Shown piece by piece: positions 51,183 through 63,836 of a DNA stretch of 64,000 nt (positions within the stretch are counted from its first letter, which is position 1; each line of letters opens with the position of its first letter). The notes below the pieces were generated by a model. It was not told the DNA's origin, searched no databases, and was given only the letters and a program-made list of their open reading frames with translations. This DNA comes from Glandiceps talaboti (taxonomy: Eukaryota > Hemichordata > Enteropneusta > Spengelidae). The stretch lies in the NCBI RefSeq assembly GCF_964340395.1, contig NC_135553.1, positions 20,114,449-20,178,448 on the forward strand, read 5' to 3'. The translations under genes and the position numbers were made by a program.

Positions 51183-53910
51183 GATGCACACTGAATATTC
51201 ATGCCTATTCATCTGAAGAAAATAAGAATTTGGGAGTCATGAATATTCAGTCCACGCTTAAAGAACAATAGACTTATTTGCGACGAAGTTATTCACTATT
51301 ATTCTAATCAAACGTTGACTTTTCAATTAATTCATTATTACCGATCTTAAAAATTACTTACCCCAAATATTATTATATTTGCGTTTGTAATGAACATGAT
51401 TGATGTCATGAACTAAATTCCTAGCATTTTGTCTGTCTCTATACGAAATGGGTAGTATTATATATTATTTCATGTTAATAAACCCCTACACTTGGTTGTG
51501 AGTAAACGTGCGTGTATAACGAAAATCATAAACCCTGAAACAAAACGTCGCCTGGCTTGACAAAAATCTCACTAACATTGCTACAGCTTTTTGTCTGGCC
51601 AGACAAAATATCTCTTTGATGTTGTAAATCTTCTCGTCTGGCTCGACAAAAACCTAAATTTCCACATGTTATCGTATGACACGACAAAAACTGAATTACA
51701 ACTGTTACATTTTAGTCAACTGACTGTCTCAAAAATACAATAGAAGGCGCCAACCTTAGGTTTACCAGGGACGTATAAATTTGGTGATGATCTCCTAAGA
51801 TAATGGTAGCTCATGCAAAGAAAGTGTAAAAAAAATATTGGTAAAGATGTTTATCACACCAGACGATTGATGAAACGCTGTTAGTAAGATTTTTGTCTAG
51901 CCAGACGATAACATGTAGCAATATTAATGAGATTTTTATCGAGCCAGGCGACGTTTTGTTTCAGGGTTTATGATTTTCGTTGTATTCTTGATATTAACCA
52001 CCAAAGACCTTATATTTAAAAAATAATAAGAAAGAACATTCTAATGTAAACGTTACGGTGGAATAGAAATTTTATAAATGTATGGTCATCTTGTAACAAC
52101 ATTAGGCACGAAATTCTCCATTAGACTTTCTATCTTTTGGAAAGCCGGTTTCGATGCTTTGGACATATGCGACTTGTTTGCTGTGCTTACTACAATCAAA
52201 CTCTGCTGCTAACATTTAGTAGCTAGCTAGGCACTGAGAGGAAAATTTAACATCATTTCAAAGTACCTTGTCTTGGTTCAGAATCAGCAATTGAAATAAT
52301 TAGTGTTGAAAAAATCTCATTTCACCGCTGTTGTTTTTACCCAGCTTAAGCGTCTTGTATTAACTGCTCTTATAATGCCCTGGCCATGATACAATTAGGT
52401 TGTAATTGTCAAGATTAAGTTGCCTGGTTGGAGAAAAATGACTACTTCCGATTTTTTGCAGACAGTGTTTAATGTGCAGTGCTCTTTCAGGAGCCAACAC
52501 ATCTATACAGTCTAGAAGACTGATAGCCGTGTGTTGTCAAGCTACTTGAACACACTGGATACAACACGGATGAATCATACACTTTCCAAGCAAGTCATGT
52601 TGAAGAGTGTTTGTTCGCATAATTTGCATATCGACTTGTTACTTTCGGAGGCGTTTTAAGACCAAGCCATCATTCACATGTAAGTTAATTACTTCGAAAT
52701 GCCACCTTCCAACGAGGTGTTAATAACGTATGAATGAATTAATACAATCGTATCCGAATAAAATGATGATAAAATCAGTAATTGACAATTCTTGAAAAAT
52801 TGAGACACGAATACATAGTTATATGAGAGGTCTTAACGGAAGTCTAATTTCTGAGTAAATCTTACATAAAACCTGTTTTTGTCAAGAGGTCGTTTGCCTC
52901 ATCAGATTAACCAAACTGATTTGTCGGCCACTTTCTACCCATACTAATATGTAAGTCTGTCATAGAGATACAGAAAAGCGCCGAATGCAGTGTAGTGCAT
53001 GACATCCCCCGACGTAGTGATAAATACATAATCTAATGGCCATTTTTATTTGTTTCTTAAAGTTTTCCTTGGCTTATTTGGTTGCAATGGCATCTATTTA
53101 ATTGCCATGGCGACAAATGAGAGCGTTGTGATTTCATATATTTGTTCAAGTGTATACATTTTGTAGTTTCCTTTTGTAAAATATTTAAGAAAATAATTGT
53201 TTGGTATTCCTATATGTGCTATTGAACCCTTCTCCCATATAGTGTCAGGACGATATTAGCATAGCTAGCATTCATTTGGGGCATAAACATCATTACTCTC
53301 GCCTTGGCCTTTTATTCAACGTAAATCACACCCGTTGTTAATACATGTATATGATTAACTCATCATTATGCTCAGTGGCTTCCTTTGATGTTTCATATCA
53401 AGGAACTTGACATGAAGTTCCATAGAGAAAGGTCTCTTATAGATGTGGTACACGTGTGATCAATCTTACATAAGATTATGAGTATGATCGATACTTCCAA
53501 TAATTGCTAGTACCCAGCTTTCCTCTCAAAGAATAGTTGCAATTTTGAAACTATCAGCGATTATTTTTCACTTGCGATGCACGCCAGTTCAGTACGTATA
53601 GAATACATGACTGTTTCGGCAGATATGCAAACTTTGAATTTGAAATCACGAAATTCAAAGTGTAACTGTTATGTAAATCAATGTGCTGTTAACATATCTT
53701 ATTATTCTCTGATTACTTCTGTGAACTTCTACGAATAAAAAGTCAATCTACTTTTGATACTTGCCGAATCGAATCTTCTTCCATTTGCTCTCCTATCAAT
53801 TCAAATGTTATAAAGGTAGCACACGCTATCCAATGGTGTTGAAATTGTGTAAAAAAAAAGCATGTATGTGCGCACACAAACACACATGAACATGCTACTA
53901 TATAACATGA
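51183..53910 (+). repeat. Inverted duplication 2, left arm
   Basis: Reverse complement of 56025-58523. Anchors: 51183 with 58523, 51541 with 58165, 52495 with 57262, 53500 with 56460, 53830 with 56100. Sampled stretches differ by about 5%. No coding sequence was recognised. Confidence 0.85.
51518..51985. repeat. Nested foldback with GTCTGGCCAGAC motifs, left arm
   Basis: 51518-51740 and 51790-51985 are themselves inverted copies (AATCATAAACCCTGAAACAA at the outer ends). Within them a block like CGTCTGGC..GACAAAAA recurs every 40-60 bp (near 51547, 51592, 51637, 51675, 51890 and 51935). The one at 51592 is a perfect palindrome. This resembles a foldback-type element. Its copy in the right arm (57745-58195) lacks about 45 bp at one end. 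Confidence 0.6.
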
Positions 53911-56024
53911 TATATTGTGGTAATTGAGGGCGCTGTTACAGCGATTGGACTGGCCCCAGCCAGGCCACCGTGATTCACACAACATGCGCCCCGGCCTGTA
54001 TATTACAACTTAAAGGTCTTTGTCCGGTAAAACGGTTACGATTCATATACAGTGGCGTGACTGAAATTCTACAATTATCTGAGAAATCGGTCACTATTGA
54101 TTTTTGGTGTTTCCTTTCTTACAATGGGATGTTTGATCTTTTCGACATCTTAACGTTATCATTACATATTTCTTTGCCATATATACATTTTATCAAATCG
54201 AGAAAATTATTTACATGTGATTTTTTTTTCAAATTTGATTTAATTTAAAGAAATGACAATTCGCTATATTATTCGCGTATAATGAGCCGCGATGTGGTCT
54301 TGATATACGTACATCGACATCCTCCCAACGGTGTTATCCTCAGCTCATTAATAGCATCTTGCGTAATGTTCACATGAGACCACAATATTGATTTGCATGA
54401 AAACGCTTTGTTCAGAATACCAAAGGTCAGCCATAGCTTAGTGTTTAATCCGCGTTCGCATCATCATGTAATTCCTGTCATTCAAACAAACGATAACCAT
54501 ATTGTCACGTGTCACTCCTACAAGGTGTGCATGTATGTGCACATGAATTACAATAGCCATCATTCGACAATTTTCAATATTTTTGTTTCGTAAGGTATGT
54601 GTTATATTTTGATGATATCGGCAAAATTTCCTTTATTGGCGTTGCCTCTGTTCTTATCGCTTAAATTTATCTGGAATCGTTCCTTCAATTCGGGAGATTT
54701 TGCTAATTGTAAACAGTTATAACTGTTGAATTGACTCGGCTATGTTTTGCCTACCAAGCTATCAAAAATTCGCTTAATTTACACAAGAACAATAACATAC
54801 ATACATACATACATACATACATACATACGGCTGTTAGGTAATATGTTAAAAATGCATAACAGTATGTATGTATGTATGTATGTATGTATGTATGTATGTA
54901 TTTGGTGCGTAAAAAACAACAAACCCACAACTCCGATATTGCTTGATAATGTAGTTTTAATTCTATAAGTCATTTACATAATTAACCATTTTTTGTAATT
55001 AAACAATATCTTAATGCATGCTTCAAATTTCATATGACTTGTTGCATACATTGACAGTGATAAAACCAATAAGAAACTGAATAGGCCACACTTCAATAGC
55101 AATATCGCATTTTTTGCTACATTAGTCTAAATGAAATAAACCATTTAAATGTATTCCAACTCTATGCAGGCATTCGGGTGGCAATGTTTTTCTAATTAGT
55201 ATCAAACACCTTATTAAGGACGCATAAATGTCCTTTGCGTTGTTCATTTGAAGTCTGAGTGGTGACACGTGTAGTTCGTTTCACTTAGACAAATGTAGTA
55301 AGAAACTGTACTCATTCAATCTTGTTATCTTCAAATTTGCAGTTTCTTATTGGTGTCTGCGTGGTTGTATGAAACAGAAAAGCTGAACGGTATTGTGAAA
55401 TTTACTGTTAGTAATTAAAATTTGGATATGTACGTATTCTGATAACAAATTATATAGGAACAACGACCCATGCGGAAGGCATTCAATTTACATGTATTTC
55501 TAGTTACGTTACTACAACTCGTAGGCATCGACAGCTGCTAGCATTAACCCTCATAGATCACTGCCACTGAATATACAGGCAGGGTAACAACGCAGACGAA
55601 AATAATAACGTGTATACATTCTGACATTTAATATCAGGATTTAATTTTATAGATGCCATGCAGGCCTTCCCCCAAAAAAATTACTTGATGTAATCGTTTT
55701 AATTTAGCATGGAATATAATTTATATGTATCAAGATCCACAGCTTCGAAATATCCCTATTTAGCCGTTGGGTTTAGTAAAAGTATATTATTCAAGTACCA
55801 ATTTTCTGGATGCGCTAATACTTTTTTTGGCAGTCTGTGAAGTAATATCGTGCATCTCCCTAGGCATTACGGTACCGGTAGGATGATCGTGACGTCACGT
55901 GTTAGGTTGTTTTCAATTTTAACATAATTGTAAGAGTAAAGTGGCTTAGGTTTATACTTCTGATGTGTTCCTGTGGTCTGAATTTCTGTGCAAGTTTTTA
56001 GGAGTTTTGGAATTTGGTATATAT
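53911..56024. other. Spacer of inverted duplication 2
   Basis: About 2.1 kb without an inverted partner. It contains two opposed tetranucleotide arrays near the geometric centre and no recognisable gene. Confidence 0.6.
54797..54903. repeat. Opposed (CATA)n and (TATG)n arrays forming a hairpin
   Basis: (CATA)8 at about 54797-54829 and (TATG)10 at about 54863-54903 are complementary and separated by about 33 bp. The pair straddles the axis of inverted duplication 2 (near 54853). Confidence 0.85.
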
Positions 56025-58523
56025 AGTAGCGTGTTCATGCATGTTTGTGCGCGCACATACATGCATTTGTACACAATTTCAACACCTGTCCAGTGGATAG
56101 CGTGTGCTAGCTAACATTTGAATAGATTCGAGAACACATGGAAAGAAGAATCGATTCACCAAGTATCAAAAGTAGATTGACTATATATATTAGTACAAGT
56201 TCACAGAAGTAATCCAAAATGTTCAAACTCTTCTGTCAAAGATAAGTTAACAGCACATTGATTTACACCTTGATTTTCGTGATGTTAAATTCAAAGTTTG
56301 CATATCTGCCAAAACAGTCATTCATTTACGTATACATGACTGTACACTATACTGAACAACCCTGGGGTATGGCGTACATTGCATACGAAAAGTAATTGCT
56401 GATAGTTTCAAAATTGTAACTATTCTTTGAGAGGAAAGCTGGATACTAGCAATTATTGGAAGTATCGATCATACTAATAATCTTATGAAAGGTTGATCAC
56501 GCGTACCACATCTATAAGAGACTTTTCTCTATGGGACTTGACATGAAACATCAAAGGGAGCCGCTGAGTATAGTGATGAGGTTAATCATGTATTACCAAC
56601 GGGTGTGATTTAAGTTGAATATCGTCCAGACATACATTTTTTATGAGTACACTTTTTCACAATTGGAATTACTCTACAATTCCTTTAATTGCAACTATGA
56701 GGAATCCTCTCAGATTAGATTATGTATTTACCACTAGCGTCGGGGGATGCCATACATTACACTGCATTCGGCGCTTTTCTGTATCTCTATGACAGACTTA
56801 CATAGTATGAGTAGAAAGTGGCCGACAAATCAGTTTGGTCAATCTGATGAGGCAAACGACCTCTTGACAAAAACAGGTTTTATATAAGATTTACTCAGAA
56901 ATTGGACTTCCGTTAAGACCTCTCATATAACTATGTATTCGTGTCTCAATTTTTCAAGAATTGTCAATTACTGATTTTATCATCATTTTATTCGGATACG
57001 ATTGTATTAATTCATTCATACGTTATTAACACCTCGTTGGAAGGTGGCATTTCGAAGTAATTACTTACATGTGAATGATGGTTTGGTCTTAAAACGCCTC
57101 CGAAAATAACAAGTCGATATGCAAATTATGCGAACAAACACTCTTCAACATGACTTGCTTGGAAAGTGTATGATTCATCCGTTTTGTATATCCAGTGTGT
57201 TCGGGTAGCCGACAGCACACACGGCTATCAGTCTTCTAGACAGTATAGTTGTTTTGGCTCCTGAAAAAGCACTACACATCAAACATTGTCTGCAAACAAT
57301 CGGAAGTAGTCATTTTTCTTCAACCAGGCAACTTAATCATGATAATTACAACCTAATTGTACCAGGGCCAGGGAATTATATACAACAAGACGCTTAAGCT
57401 GGGTAAAAACAACAGCGGTGAAATGAGTTTTTTTTCAACGCTAATTATTTCAATTGCTGATTCTGACCCAAGACAAAGTACTTTGAAATAATGATGTTAA
57501 GTTTTCCTCTAAGTCTCTAGCTAGCTACTAAATGTTAGTGGCAGAATTTGATTGTGGTAAGCACAGCAAAACAAGTCGCATATGCGCAAAGCATGAAACG
57601 GGGTTTCCAAAAGATGGAAACCGTCTAATGGAGAATTTCGTGCCTGATGTTGTTACAAGATGACCATACATTTTCTTTTCCACCATAACGTTTACTTTAG
57701 AATATTCTTTCTAATTCTTCTAAATATCAGGCCTTTGCTTGTTAATATCAAAAATACAACAACAATCTCATTAACATTGCTACATTTTATCGTCAGGGCT
57801 AGACAAAAATCTTACCAACAGCGTTTCGTCAATCGTCTGGCGTGATAAACATCTTTACCAATATTTTTACACTTTCTTTGCGTGAGCTACCATTAATCTT
57901 AGAAGATCATCACCAACTTTATACGTCAGACCCTTGTAATCCTAAGTTTGGCGCGTTCTTTGATATTTTTGAGATAGTCTATTGGCTAAAATGTAACAGT
58001 TGTAATTCTGTTCTTGTCGTGCCAGACGATAACATGTGGAAATTTTGAATTTTGTCTAGCCAGACGAGAATATCTGTATTTACAACATCAAAGAGATATT
58101 TTGTCTGGCCAGACAAAAAGCTGTAGCAATGTTAGTGAGATTTTTGTCGAGCCAGGCGACGTTTTGTTTCAGGGTTTATGATTGTCGTTATACATGCACG
58201 TTTACTCACAACCAAGAGTAGGGGTTTATTAACATGAAATAATATATACTATTACCCTTTCGTATTGTGACAGACAGAATGCTAGGAATTTAGTTCATGA
58301 CATCATTATGGCAAACGCAACATTATAAAATAATTCTGGGTATGTAATTTTTAAGATTAATAACACGGCAAAATGAATTCAACGTCTTTAGAATTAAATC
58401 TAGAATGAATAACTTCGTCGCAAATAAGCACCTCCATTGTTCTTTAAGCATCGACTGAATATTCATGACTCTCAAATTCTCATTTTCTTTAGATGAATAG
58501 TCATGAATATTGTGTGCATCTCT
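56025..58523 (-). repeat. Inverted duplication 2, right arm
   Basis: Partner of 51183-53910. It ends in GTGTGCATCTCT, where the left arm begins with AGATGCACAC. Confidence 0.85.
57745..58195. repeat. Nested foldback, right-arm copy
   Basis: Inverted copy of 51518-51985. The low-coordinate end passes directly from ATACAACAACA to ATCTCATTAAC, missing the AAACCCTGAAACAAAACGTC block. Confidence 0.6.
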
Positions 58524-59942
58524 CTGTTGTTGTTGATGATATACAGATTGATATGTTATTATATGGAAATGTTTCAGAGGTTATCTAAAAGTATTATTTT
58601 AAAAAGGCCACAAGGCCACATCACAACCAGGACAACACACTGAACAACCTGTATACTAGTGAGTTTTAGACAATGAGTAAATTCTCCTAGCAACCATATA
58701 GTACTGGCTATAGCAACTACGTATAGTCTGTTGTATAAAAATCGATATCTGTCAAGTCGGTTGTGCTACAGTGCCATTGGCGCCTTTTTGAAAGAAATTG
58801 CCATATCTTATGTTATGTTATGTTATGTTATGTTATGTTATGTTATGTTAAACCAATAATACTCCTGCTATAAAATCCCTTCAATGTGCTTGTTTATAAG
58901 CGTAGTCAAGATATCTTTAAAAGTGCATACATACTCTACGCACCCAGAGGACCGTTAGATGAGATAGTATTGATATAGTTGCCCTTTTATCTGCTAAAGG
59001 TACACAGTCATTTTGCATGGATACACTAGAATTATTCATTAAAATATTAATCTGCATATATAAGGGGAACTAAGTTGACCTTTGTGTCGTCGTTTCGATA
59101 GTTTTTAATTTCCTTAGATCTGATTTCAAGTTATCCTATAGCTATACTAGTTCCTGTATAACTTATAACTTAGTTGGAAACCTGATATTCTTTTTATTCA
59201 TTTTCTTGGAAATCTACAGTAACCACGGATAAAGATTGCCATCATATATAACTCCGTACTTTTGTTAAATAATTCAAATCTTCATATAGTACTCTCACTG
59301 ACAATAATTGTACATGGTATAAGAAAAGCTCATTTCTTATTAAAAGGCTGGGAGTACGCCGACGTCTCTGAACAGCTCTGCGTTTGTCATCCTTTATCAG
59401 TAAGCTAATTACACAGTCAAAGCTACCCGGCGACTTGCTCCAAGTTAATGTATATTTTATATATGGCGTCGTGGTTTCCATGTGTGACACGAAAAACGTG
59501 TACTAGAGGGTTTCCATTTATTTGTAGCCGAGAGCTGGCGGCTTAAATCAAGACATATTAGCTGTACTTGTTGGGTGTCACGATGCATATTAAACACGCG
59601 ATCGATGGATTGTTTGTGATTTAACTTGCTCAAATGAGGTTGACTAGTACGGATTATAGACGTGATTTTTGTAGCTTCACGTGCTGATGAAACTGCCTTT
59701 TTAAAGAATCCTCTAACTTCGAAGGTATAACCCTTACTTGACATTAAGTGAAGTGCATACTTATAGCGTGTATAACATTTGTGCCAGGTTTGGGTGAAAT
59801 TGAGCTGTGGGTTTCATAGATGGGGCTGTCCACAGGCGGGTGCACGGATGGATGTGGTTTATACCTAAAGCCCCACCCCCTCTCACTGTGCCCTTTATGG
59901 TTTGAAAGATTCTGTAAGGTTTAATGTAGCGCCATGACGCTA
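58524..59942. other. No supported gene; (TTATG)n at 58805-58850
   Basis: A short pentamer array is the only clear feature. Two overlapping minus-strand frames (59242-59490 and 59457-59744) have no recognisable domain or splice context. Confidence 0.4.
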
Positions 59943-60195
59943 AGGCCTAAAATATAATTGTTTGCTTCCGCTTACCCGACCCAATCAACTTTTCACTGCC
60001 GACCCTAAACTTTTTTGTTTACGAATTCGAGAAAAAAATAATAAAATCGCAAAAATTGGGAAGTCTCACGAGATATTTTAGTGGATGCGGAAACTGACAT
60101 CAACTTTAAAAAAAACTATATAAGACTGTTCTTCCAATCTGTAATGGCAGTACACCTGATAGAAAGAAATAAACAACACAGAGACTATTAAAAAT
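59943..60195 (+). repeat. Dispersed repeat family B, copy 2
   Basis: Begins AGGCCTAAAATATAATTGTT, then follows the family B order (TTACCCGACC, TTTCACTGCCGACCCTAAAC, GTCTCACGAGA, TTCCAATCTG). It stops before the (ATC)n array, without the second end. Confidence 0.65.
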
Positions 60196-60222
60196 ATGAT
60201 GTTATTCCATTGTAATGTAAGA

Positions 60223-60275
60223 TCGTCGTCGTCGTCATCAGCAGCAGTATCATCATCGTCATCATCGTCACCATC

Positions 60276-60307
<32 letters not shown>

Positions 60308-60419
60308 CACCATCATCATCATCACCATCATCATCATTATCATCGTCGTCGTCGTCGTCATCATCATCATCACCATCGTCATCACCATCATCATCATCAC
60401 CACCATCATCACCATCATC

Positions 60420-60451
<32 letters not shown>

Positions 60452-60457
60452 CATCAA
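60223..60457. repeat. (ATC/GTC)n microsatellite
   Basis: About 78 trinucleotides, mostly ATC with GTC and ACC variants. Open in every frame (poly-Asp, poly-Ser, poly-Met), which explains the long frames on both strands. Confidence 0.95.
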
Positions 60458-60479
60458 GGGAAAGCACTTAGTTGAGAAG

Positions 60480-61692
60480 TAATTTTAGTATATACTTAAC
60501 TTCCTCGAAAATGTTGCAAATTCGCATTATTGTCATTACCGTTAACCTTGAATAGGTGAATGATATAGTATCATGTATTACATAATTTTATATTGTAACA
60601 CGCTGATAATCTACCACCATAATGCTACTAATATTATCAATTGCAAATATCGCCATTTATTGTAACTTACCTATCACATTGGCGTACTAAACTAGTTTAA
60701 CTCATGCTTCTTGTAGACGGCACCTGATCATGTAATACTAGAAATGCAATATTTAAAATATTGTACACATGAACAAACAAGTTATTCGAGATGTCGAGGA
60801 ATCTATATCACTTGGAAGAGACAAAGTCCGATGACCCCTAGAAAATGGATTATTGGTGCATGAAGCGTGATGAATGAAAATGAATTACCGGGTGAAATTG
60901 AGCTATCGGCTATGTGGGATGAATTGTAAATGTAATACAACGAAAGAAATAGTAAGTCAAAAATGTCAAGAATCTAGAATTAACAGACAGACAGACAGAC
61001 AGACTTATGACTCGCTGAACAGATCAGCTTCACTTAACTTCTAATCTCTAGAATATACACTTTAAAAGTATTTATTTCGCAACGTTTCGGGTTGAGGCTA
61101 GCACACATTGAAATGTATATCTCTCAACTCTACAGCAATATAACTTATAAGTCAAAACGTTCTCCTGAAATGTCGTGATTAAGCTATAAAGGTCATCTAC
61201 TATGGAACGTCTCCTGAAAAAAAAGATCTCGAAATTGTACACGTTCTAATCTCCGTGTGATTCAGTGCGTGCTCCCATGACATTTACCTTACTACGTGTA
61301 AACTAAACCCAGGAACTCGACAACACGGGAGTAAGGAGTGCTTGAGGGAGAAGACTTTCATTTAAACTTGGCGCCTGGCATCACAATGATGTCAACTGTC
61401 AATGAAACAGGGAACAACGTTTGCTTGTATTGACAGTAAATTCTATTTGTAAGTACCACAACTCACATCAAAACGGCCTTTTGTGAGGATACACTTATAC
61501 GTACGGAATGGAAAACCAGGTACTAAATAGACATCATACTGATATACGATTCCATGCTGAACAATGGATATTCAGGCATCCATCCTGTAATGTTCTTCTA
61601 GAATTGGCAGTATCTGGTTATGAATACTGTTCAAGTTGACATACACATAATTCCATATCCTGTCATGTTTCATTCTTATAATCTGACTTAAA
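60480..61692. other. No gene recognised
   Basis: Only a (CAGA)5 run near 60984 stands out. Confidence 0.45.
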
Positions 61693-61985
61693 TTGGCCAT
61701 ATGAGGTATTTATTTTTGATTCTTAAGACAACTCTATTATGTTTTCCAACTTGAAAAAAAAATGTAAAACGACATATACTAAATTTTTGTTTGTAACTCA
61801 AAAAATTACAAATCATTTATTTGTTTTTGTACGTACAATAACAAACTTTTTGCACGTTTTAGATTTTTGCTATTTATTGATGAGTCATAAACAAGGAATT
61901 GTGTTTTATATTGTTTTTGCAAGTAGGAAAACATAGTAGAGTTGTCTTTAGTATTTAAGATCCATTTGTCATCCATATGGCCACC
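61693..61985. repeat. Foldback (MITE-like) family A, copy 2
   Basis: Arms 61693-61805 and 61845-61985 are inverted copies and carry the same blocks as 555-895 (GGCCATATGGATGA, CCTACTTG or CCAACTTG, GTTTGTAACTCA). One-sided insertions shift the centre to about 61830. Confidence 0.6.
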
Positions 61986-62704
61986 ATGGAATAGAAATAA
62001 AGCTTGGTTTTATGTCTTCATGAAATCCATGAGAGTTGTATGGGATGAGGTATCATCTCAATCCATTGATGCCGAATGAATTGCCTATATTTATCGTGAC
62101 GTGAAGCTATGGATATTTTAGTGTGGTTTATATGTCATATGATATGTTTTTAAAAATATCTAGAAACCATAATAGATGACACTAAGTCGATATTAACTTT
62201 ATAAATGTAAAGTAAAAGATGGTTTTATGAAGCTACAATAATGATATAAAAATGATATTAACCACTTTCAATATTTTTGTAATTCAATTTTTACCTCTAA
62301 CATTTGAAATGGTAAAATAAAATGTGAAAAAATACACCAAAAAATGTTTTTAAAAAATTAAATTAAAATAAATTTTTCAAATAAATTAAATTTAAAAAAA
62401 CCGGTTGACTCTGTAAGGTTATTCATTTAATGTAAAAAGACTGAAAATTAAACTCAATCATGAATGTATAATATGGTGATCTGCGTAGAGTGAGTACCTC
62501 ATTTCAAAGTTACAGTAAATGTGCTGTTATGTCTTGCATTATGTGCCATATAACGCTGGGGTCGATTATACTCCAAATGTCAGGTCGTCACATTTTGAAC
62601 AAATTCTTGTTCTTTTTTTTTTCTTTTAATAATATCAACTTCATAGTGCTTTTTAATGAACAATATGGAATCTCAGACTGCGCTAAAGGCAAAATAAGAA
62701 AGTG
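61986..62704. other. AT-rich intergenic DNA
   Basis: Very A/T-rich between 62200 and 62420 (AAATTAAA runs). No gene or repeat match noticed. Confidence 0.45.
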
Positions 62705-62870
62705 AGTTTCCGATAACCTGACCGACCCGAGTATAAGCCTCCTAACATTTTTTTTTTCAAAGATTTAAGACAAAAAGATAAGAAATTCTTTGTCTTCTTG
62801 ACCTTCACGCACGTTTGTTTTCTTTTCCCAGTGCTGCTTATACATATTTCATCACACTATCACAGAAGGA
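62705..62870 (+). repeat. Dispersed repeat family E, copy outside the duplication
   Basis: Matches 37910-38075 in order (GTTTCCGATA, ACAAAAAGATAAG, GTCTTCTT, CTTCACGCACGTTTGTTT, ACATATTTCA). It abuts family C directly. Confidence 0.5.
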
Positions 62871-62995
62871 AGTTGGGTTTGATTAAATTTACCACGCTTT
62901 AAGTAAGAAGAGTGTCGTTCAGTTCGACTCAACCGAACAACGCAGGTTTTCCCCGGGTACTCCGGTTTCCTCCTGCATTAACACTGAACCCGTGA
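62870..62995 (-). repeat. Dispersed repeat family C, copy 2
   Basis: Reverse complement of 10330-10480 (GTAAGAAGAGTGTCGTTCAG, GCAGGTTTTCCCCGGGTACT, CGGTTTCCTCCT). The (TTA)n tail at 63068-63098, after CAGTATAAATAAAG, may be its 3' end. Confidence 0.6.
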
Positions 62996-63067
62996 GGTAT
63001 GGCCCTCACTGGACTTCTTGGTAGACAAGTGTTTATATGCTTAAAAAGAACTATCCAGTATAAATAA

Positions 63068-63098
63068 AGATTATTATTATTATTATTATTATTATTAA
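63068..63098. repeat. (TTA)n microsatellite
   Basis: About nine TTA/ATT units. Confidence 0.9.
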
Positions 63099-63449
63099 AA
63101 ATAAAAATGTGGCTTTTTTTAGTTTCTTTATACCATATGCTAGTTAATCACTCAATTGCCCTCTGGCATTTTGTGACGTAAATTGATGGATGGTAACGAT
63201 GTATTGAAAGTTTCACCTTGAAAAAGAAAAAGGTCATCATTCAATAATTCCACCTCCCTATTTCTGTTAATTGATACAAAATTCAAAATTCAAAATTCAA
63301 AATAGACACTGACCGAAGACATATTGTCAATAATTGGATCACATATACTGTTTTGACGATTTAATTAGGTGTGGTGACAACTTACTTTACTGGTAACTTA
63401 TATGACTTTAATTATCTACACCTCCCTGTGTGGTGATGACTTGATACAT

Positions 63450-63836
63450 AAGGCTTAAAAAAAAGTTGTTTGGTTCCGGTTACCCGACCCCACCTAGCTT
63501 TTCACTGCCGACCCTAAACTTGTTTTTACGTATTTGAGAAAAAAATTGATAAAATCGCAAACATTGTGAAGTCTCACGAGAAATAGTGGATGCAGAAACT
63601 GCCATCAACTTAAAAAGACACTCTAAAACTGTTCTTCCAATCTGTAATGGCTTTACATCTGATAGGCAAAATTAAACAACACAGAGACCATTTGGAAAAC
63701 AAGTGGAAAACCTGAACTAGACACTCACACAGAAAAAGAAATATAATAAAATAAAATAAAATAAAAAGTCTACCTACCCCACCTATTCTAAGATTGAACG
63801 TAACCGGAACCACACGATTCTTTTTATTAGGCCTAA
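63450..63836 (+). mobile_element. Dispersed repeat family B, copy 3 with both inverted ends
   Basis: The start (AAGGCTTAAAAAAAAGTTGT then GGTTCCGGTTAC) is the inverse of the end (GTAACCGGAACC at 63801, running to TTATTAGGCCT at 63836). This gives terminal inverted repeats of about 35 bp and a length near 385 bp with no coding capacity. Both flanks read TTGATACATAA, which could be an unusually long target duplication or chance. It looks like a MITE. Confidence 0.6.

Noticed and set aside
59242-59744. Two overlapping minus-strand frames as a possible gene
   Set aside because: They are in different frames, lack splice signals at the overlap and match nothing I recognise.
60078-60471. Poly-Asp, poly-Met and poly-Ser frames
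   Set aside because: Translations of the (ATC)n microsatellite in different frames.
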